8,573 nt of DNA from JBFHKO01 sp041595355 (lineage in GTDB: Bacteria > Pseudomonadota > Gammaproteobacteria > Enterobacterales > Aeromonadaceae). Of the stretch, positions 5,372 to 8,573 are shown piece by piece. A model generated the notes under the pieces. It was given only the letters and a program-made list of their open reading frames with translations. It did not search any database and was not told where the DNA came from. Each line of letters begins with the position of its first letter. Within the stretch, counting starts at the first letter, position 1. Both the position numbers and the translations under genes were made by a program. The stretch is taken from NCBI GenBank assembly GCA_041595355.1, contig JBFHKO010000109.1:1-8573 (forward strand), written 5' to 3'.

Positions 5372-5942
5372 CCTCCCACAGCCAGATGCCGCACTCCTGC
5401 ACCAGTTTGGCCTGACGCAGCTTGTTCATGTCGTTCTGGGCCTCGCGCCGCCCCGGATAGGGCCCCAGCACCACCCGGTACCAGACACCGTTCTTGCCCT
5501 CGCTGCGGCGCACCTGGGAATTGATGCCCTGGAAGGCGATGCGCACCTTGAGGGCATCGGCCTGGGCGGCGGCGCGAAAGGAGCCGCACTGCATCTGGTA
5601 GGGACGGCTGGGGGCGGCGGCCACCGTGCTCTCGGCGGCGCTGGGAAGGTCGACTTTCACCTCCTTGTTCTCCAGCAGGTGCATGTAGTCGAACTTCTCC
5701 TTGGTCGGTCGCTGCTCCTCGATGGGAATGGGCTTGGCTTCGGGGCGGGCCTGCACGGTATCCGGCTCGCTGTCGCCGGCGCCGCTGATGTGGTACAGGA
5801 ACACCCCGAACGCCACCATCAGCCCCAGTGCCAGCAGCGCCCGCAACAGGGGAAAGGGCGCGCTGCTTGGTCGACGGGGGGCCGGGCGGCTGGATTTGCG
5901 CTTGCGTGCAGGGCGCGTGCTGTGGACGTAGTCCCTGTGCAT
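5367..5942 (-). CDS. ftsN: Cell division protein FtsN (short form, SPOR domain)
   Basis: FtsN is a bitopic inner-membrane protein that triggers septal peptidoglycan synthesis. The 191 residues show: a basic cytoplasmic tail starting MHRDYVHSTR (E. coli MAQRDYVRRS); one membrane helix at about 30-52; a periplasmic E-domain-like segment KEKFDYMHLLENKEV (81-95), where Phe84, Tyr86 and Leu90 have the spacing of the essential E. coli W83, Y85 and L89; and a C-terminal SPOR domain at about 114-189. SPOR Cys119 (MQCGSF) and Cys184 (ECGIW) match the E. coli disulfide pair C252/C312. It is far shorter than E. coli FtsN (319 aa) because the Gln/Pro-rich linker is reduced to about 18 residues. ATG 5942 comes 3 nt after the argS stop, which implies translational coupling. 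A generic SPOR protein is the alternative, but the position next to hslV argues for FtsN. Confidence 0.88.
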   Translation of the reverse strand: MHRDYVHSTRPARKRKSSRPAPRRPSSAPFPLLRALLALGLMVAFGVFLYHISGAGDSEPDTVQARPEAKPIPIEEQRPTKEKFDYMHLLENKEVKVDLPSAAESTVAAAPSRPYQMQCGSFRAAAQADALKVRIAFQGINSQVRRSEGKNGVWYRVVLGPYPGRREAQNDMNKLRQAKLVQECGIWLWEG

Positions 5943-5945
5943 GGG

Positions 5946-7691
5946 TTACATGCGCTCCAGTGTCTCTATGCCCAGCAGACTCAGACCCTGATGCAACACC
6001 TTGGCGGTCAGGGCGCTGAGCGTCAGCCGGCTGGCCCGGGTCTCGGTGGCCACGCCCTCCTTGTTGATGGGGCAGGCCTCGTAGAAGCTCATGAAGGCAC
6101 CGGACAGTTCGTAGAGGTAGGTACAGAGCAGGTGCGGCATGCCCTTGGCGGCCACGCTCTGCACCACATCGTTGAACTGGATCAGTTTTTGCGCCAGGGC
6201 CTCCTCGGCCGGCGCCTCGATGATGACGGGGCCCGGCTGGCTGCCCTCGGCGGCCTTGCGGAAGATGGACTGGATGCGGGTGTAGGCATACTGCAGGTAG
6301 GGAGCCGTATTGCCCTCGAAGGTGAGCATGTTGTCCCAGTCGAAGATGTAGTCGGTGGTGCGGTTTTTGGAGAGATCCGCATACTTGACCGCCCCCATGG
6401 CCACGGCATGCACCACCCGGGCGCGCTCGGCGTCGCTCAGGTCGCTGCCCTTGTCGGCCAGCAGGGCGGCGGCGCGCTGCTCGGCCTCGTCCAGCAGCTC
6501 GGCCAGCTTGACGGTGCCGCCGGAGCGGGTCTTGAAGGGTTTGCCATCCTTGCCCAGCATCATGCCGAAGGCGTGGTGCTCCAGCGAGACGCCCTCCGGC
6601 ACATAGCCGGCCAGGCGGGCGATACGCCAGGCCTGCTGCAGGTGCTGGGCCTGACGGGAGTCGATGAAGTAGAGCACCCGTTCGGCATGCAGGGTCTCGA
6701 CCCGGTACTTGGTACAGGCGATGTCGGTGGTGGTATAGAGGAAGCCGCCATCCTTCTTCTGCACTATGACGCCCATGGCCTCGCCGTCCTTGCCGCGGAA
6801 TTCCTCCAGGTAGACCACCTGGGCCCCCTCGCTCTCCACTGCCAGCCCCTTGGCCTGCAGATCGGTGACGATGCCGGCCAGCATGGGGTTGTAGAGGCTC
6901 TCGCCCATCATGTCGTCAACGGAGAGCGAGACCCCCAGCCGATCGTAGATGCGCTGGTTCTGCTCCATGGTGACATCCACCAGCCGGCGCCACAGGGTGC
7001 GACAGTTGTCGTCGCCGCCCTGCAGTTTGACCACGTACTGGCGGGCGCGCTCGGCGAACTCGACATCGGCGTCGTAGCGCTGCTTGGCCTCCCGGTAGAA
7101 GGCCTCCAGATCGGCCAGCGCCAGGGTCTGGTGATCGCTCTCTTCCTGCAGATCCTCCAGGTAGGCGATCAGCATGCCGAACTGGGTGCCCCAGTCGCCC
7201 ACATGGTTGGCGCGGATCACCTTGTGACCGAGAAATTCCAGGGTGCGGACCACGGCATCGCCGATGACGGTGGAGCGGATATGGTGTACCGCCATCTCCT
7301 TGGCCACGTTGGGGGCGGAGTAATCGGCGACTATGGTCTGGGCCGGCGCGGCCATCTTCACGCCGCACTGAGCGCTGGTCAGCATGGCTTCCAGCTGGCG
7401 TCCCAGCCACTGGCTGTCGAGGTAGAAGTTGATGAAGCCGGGGCCGGCGATCTCCACCCTGGCCACCAGTTCGGAGGCCGGCAGGTGATCGATGATGAGC
7501 TGGGCCACGGCCCGGGGCGGCTTGCCGACCGGTTTGGCCAGCAGCATGGCCAGGTTGGTGGCCAGATCACCATGAGCCTTATCCTTGGTGTTATCTACCT
7601 GAATGCGGGGTACCACCTCGGCCGGCAGGGAGCCCTGCGCGATCAGGGTGGACAGGGTTTGCTCAAGTAGCTGCTGAATATGCTCTTTCAT
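5946..7691 (-). CDS. argS: Arginyl-tRNA synthetase
   Basis: This cytosolic class I enzyme charges tRNA-Arg with arginine. The 581 residues cover the full family length (E. coli 577). In order: the N-terminal additional domain (about 1-110), starting MKEHIQQLLEQTL; the Rossmann core with ADYSAPNVAKEM and RANHVGDWGTQFGML; the substrate region SLYNPML and GFLYTTTDIAC; GMMLGKDGKPFKTRSG (376-391) in place of a classical KMSKS; and the anticodon-binding C-terminal domain (AVKYADLSKNRTTDYIFDW onwards) ending LLGIETLERM. The HIGH signature is odd: where E. coli has HVGH, this protein reads Ala134-Val135-His136-His137, so the first His is Ala and the Gly is His. ATG 7691 fits the family start; the Shine-Dalgarno is weak. 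ftsN follows after 3 nt. Confidence 0.97.
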   Translation of the reverse strand: MKEHIQQLLEQTLSTLIAQGSLPAEVVPRIQVDNTKDKAHGDLATNLAMLLAKPVGKPPRAVAQLIIDHLPASELVARVEIAGPGFINFYLDSQWLGRQLEAMLTSAQCGVKMAAPAQTIVADYSAPNVAKEMAVHHIRSTVIGDAVVRTLEFLGHKVIRANHVGDWGTQFGMLIAYLEDLQEESDHQTLALADLEAFYREAKQRYDADVEFAERARQYVVKLQGGDDNCRTLWRRLVDVTMEQNQRIYDRLGVSLSVDDMMGESLYNPMLAGIVTDLQAKGLAVESEGAQVVYLEEFRGKDGEAMGVIVQKKDGGFLYTTTDIACTKYRVETLHAERVLYFIDSRQAQHLQQAWRIARLAGYVPEGVSLEHHAFGMMLGKDGKPFKTRSGGTVKLAELLDEAEQRAAALLADKGSDLSDAERARVVHAVAMGAVKYADLSKNRTTDYIFDWDNMLTFEGNTAPYLQYAYTRIQSIFRKAAEGSQPGPVIIEAPAEEALAQKLIQFNDVVQSVAAKGMPHLLCTYLYELSGAFMSFYEACPINKEGVATETRASRLTLSALTAKVLHQGLSLLGIETLERM

Positions 7692-7743
7692 CTCTGACCG
7701 TCCGAAAACTCAAATTACGACATCGTGTTCCACAGGGGCCGAA

Positions 7744-7772
7744 ATTTTACCCGGATTAGCCGCCGCTGACTA
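7744..7772 (-). promoter_or_regulatory. Candidate sigma70 promoter for argS-ftsN
   Basis: On the minus strand, TAGTCA (7772-7767, four of six) and TAAAAT (7749-7744, five of six) are separated by exactly 17 nt. Transcription would begin near 7737, giving a leader of about 46 nt to the argS ATG. I see no convincing ARG box nearby. Confidence 0.5.
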
Positions 7773-7775
7773 CCT

Positions 7776-7805
7776 CCGCCCCGGTCGGGCGGCCCGCCGC
7801 GGCGG
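7776..7805. repeat. GC palindromes in the argS / LON-domain divergent gap
   Basis: CCGCCC (7776-7781) pairs with GGGCGG (7787-7792) around 5 nt, and next to it CCGCCGCGGCGG (7794-7805) is a perfect 12-bp palindrome. They lie between two diverging genes, so termination is not expected. They could be a protein-binding site or simply GC-rich sequence just upstream of both candidate promoters. Confidence 0.35.
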
Positions 7806-7815
7806 CGCGGGGTGC

Positions 7816-7824
7816 TCTACACTT
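7816..7824 (+). promoter_or_regulatory. Candidate sigmaS-type -10 element for the LON-domain gene
   Basis: TCTACACTT (7816-7824) fits the core of the sigmaS -10 consensus KCTAYRCTT at all nine bases. No -35 hexamer is visible 16-18 nt upstream, where the sequence is pure GC; sigmaS promoters tolerate that. The leader to ATG 7869 would be about 40 nt. Short motif, so tentative. Confidence 0.35.
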
Positions 7825-7868
7825 GGAAAAGGTGAGCCCGAACGCTGCGGCGATCCCGTGGAGGCGTG

Positions 7869-8444
7869 ATGAAATTGGCCCTGTTTCCCATCAAGGTGCA
7901 GCTGCTGCCCGGTGGCATTCTGCCACTGCGCATCGTCGAGCCCCGCCATCTGCGCATGCTGAGCGAGAGCCGGGGATTGGGGTTCGGGCTCTGCACCCTG
8001 GGCGAGCCGCGCCGGGAGGGCGCCCTGCCCCTGATGCCCATCGGCACCCGGGTGGAGGTGGTCGATTTTGACTGGCTGGAGGGGGAAACCCTGGGGATAC
8101 AGGTGCGCGGCCTGTGCCGGGTGCGCATCGCCGCCTTGAGCACCCAGGCGGACGGCCTGCTGCAAGGGCTGGTGGAGCCGCTGCCCAACTGGCCGGTGTG
8201 GCAGCTGGGACCCGATCTGCAGGTCCTGGCGAACAAGCTGGGCGAGCTGTTCGAGGAGAATCCAGACTATGCCACCCTCTATCCGGAGCCCCAGTGGACC
8301 AATGCCTGCTGGGTGGTGCAGCGTTGGTTGGAGATGCTGCCGCTGCCGGCGGAGCATCGATGCAGTCTGGTGTCCGGTGCCGACTGCGGCGATGCGCTGC
8401 GTTTCCTGATGGCGATGCTGCATGAGCCGCTGCGCCTGCATTGA
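7869..8444 (+). CDS. Stand-alone LON substrate-binding domain protein (peptidase S16 N-terminal-like)
   Basis: The 191 residues begin MKLALFPIKVQLLPGGILPL, followed by RIVEPRHLRML, the signature of the N-terminal domain of Lon protease (LPLFP...LPG...LPLRIFEPRY). Then come a small beta-domain core (GFGLCTLGE, LPLMPIGTRVEVVDFDWLEG, TLGIQVRGLCRVRI) and a helical C-terminal part (about 115-191, with ELFEENPDY and DALRFLMAML). The AAA+ module and Ser-Lys protease domain of Lon are absent, so it cannot be a Lon protease by itself. Such short proteins occur in many Gammaproteobacteria and their role is not established; substrate or adaptor binding is inference. ATG 7869 is chosen because GGAGG lies 4 nt upstream (7860-7864); a GTG at 7866 is too close to it. 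The gene diverges from argS and converges on priA. Confidence 0.88.
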   Translation: MKLALFPIKVQLLPGGILPLRIVEPRHLRMLSESRGLGFGLCTLGEPRREGALPLMPIGTRVEVVDFDWLEGETLGIQVRGLCRVRIAALSTQADGLLQGLVEPLPNWPVWQLGPDLQVLANKLGELFEENPDYATLYPEPQWTNACWVVQRWLEMLPLPAEHRCSLVSGADCGDALRFLMAMLHEPLRLH

Positions 8445-8482
8445 GGTGCGCCCCCGAGCCGTTTTCCGCGCGTGACCGGTTA

Positions 8483-8573
8483 TCAGAACAGATCCTGGGG
8501 ATCCACATCCAGCGACCAGCGGGCCCGCCGCGCTTCGGGCAGGGCCTCGATGTGGGGCAGGGCCTCGCCCAGC
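8483..8573 (-). CDS. priA: Primosomal protein N' (PriA helicase), C-terminal end (rest outside window)
   Basis: Only the last 29 codons are visible. The minus strand reads LGEALPHIEALPEARRARW followed by SLDVDPQDLF and TGA at 8485-8483. The ending R-W-x-L-D-V-D-P-Q is the characteristic C-terminus of PriA, the 3'-to-5' DNA helicase that restarts collapsed replication forks. The location beside the ftsN-hslVU region is where priA lies in E. coli and relatives. No helicase motif falls inside the window, so the call rests on the C-terminal match and synteny. The 38-nt gap to the convergent LON-domain gene shows no clear terminator. Confidence 0.85.
   Translation of the reverse strand, partial: LGEALPHIEALPEARRARWSLDVDPQDLF

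Noticed and set aside
5679..7670. A 663-codon open frame on the plus strand, antisense to argS and ftsN
   Set aside because: It mirrors two well-recognised genes on the other strand, is rich in His, Gln, Gly and Leu as expected from reverse reading of GC-rich codons, has no recognisable domain and no plausible start. Its length is a by-product of high GC.
1..8573. Mobile elements, CRISPR arrays, tRNA/rRNA genes, defence or toxin-antitoxin systems
   Set aside because: I found no spaced direct repeats, terminal inverted repeats, transposase or integrase motifs, or tRNA-like folds; the window is a core housekeeping region.

Overview
The window looks like a chromosomal housekeeping locus from a GC-rich gammaproteobacterium, most likely Aeromonas or a close relative. 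The base is GC-rich coding sequence throughout. The proteins (CysE, ZapB, RraA, HslU, HslV, FtsN, ArgRS, PriA) align by eye with their E. coli counterparts but differ enough not to be enteric. The N-terminus of the arginyl-tRNA synthetase resembles the Aeromonas/Shewanella type. I see no mobile element, phage gene, CRISPR array, tRNA or rRNA.

Layout from left to right. (1) Plus strand: the 3' end of fieF (cation efflux), then cysE (serine acetyltransferase) 3 nt later, then a polytopic membrane protein of unknown function. That reading frame is cut by an in-frame amber codon at 2219-2221 and continues as clearly coding sequence for 37 more codons to tandem TAA stops. (2) zapB (plus) converges on rraA (minus) across an almost perfect bidirectional terminator. 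(3) Minus-strand block, in transcription order: argS, ftsN (3 nt apart), then hslV and hslU with a candidate heat-shock promoter at the ftsN end, then rraA behind a candidate sigma70 promoter of its own. (4) A divergent gene for a stand-alone LON substrate-binding domain protein (plus), and finally the 3' end of priA (minus).

How the genes fit together: hslV and hslU make the two-component ATP-dependent HslVU protease. FtsN and ZapB are both divisome factors. RraA modulates RNase E, and ArgRS charges tRNA-Arg. The order priA / ftsN-hslV-hslU / rraA / zapB is the classic gammaproteobacterial arrangement seen in E. coli, but here menA is missing between hslU and rraA, and argS plus the LON-domain gene sit between ftsN and priA.

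I found no credible new biological system. The points most worth a second look are the amber-interrupted membrane protein, the altered HIGH signature of the arginyl-tRNA synthetase, the short CysE tail that keeps its terminal Gly-Ile, and a sigma32-like promoter with a structured 5' leader ahead of hslVU.
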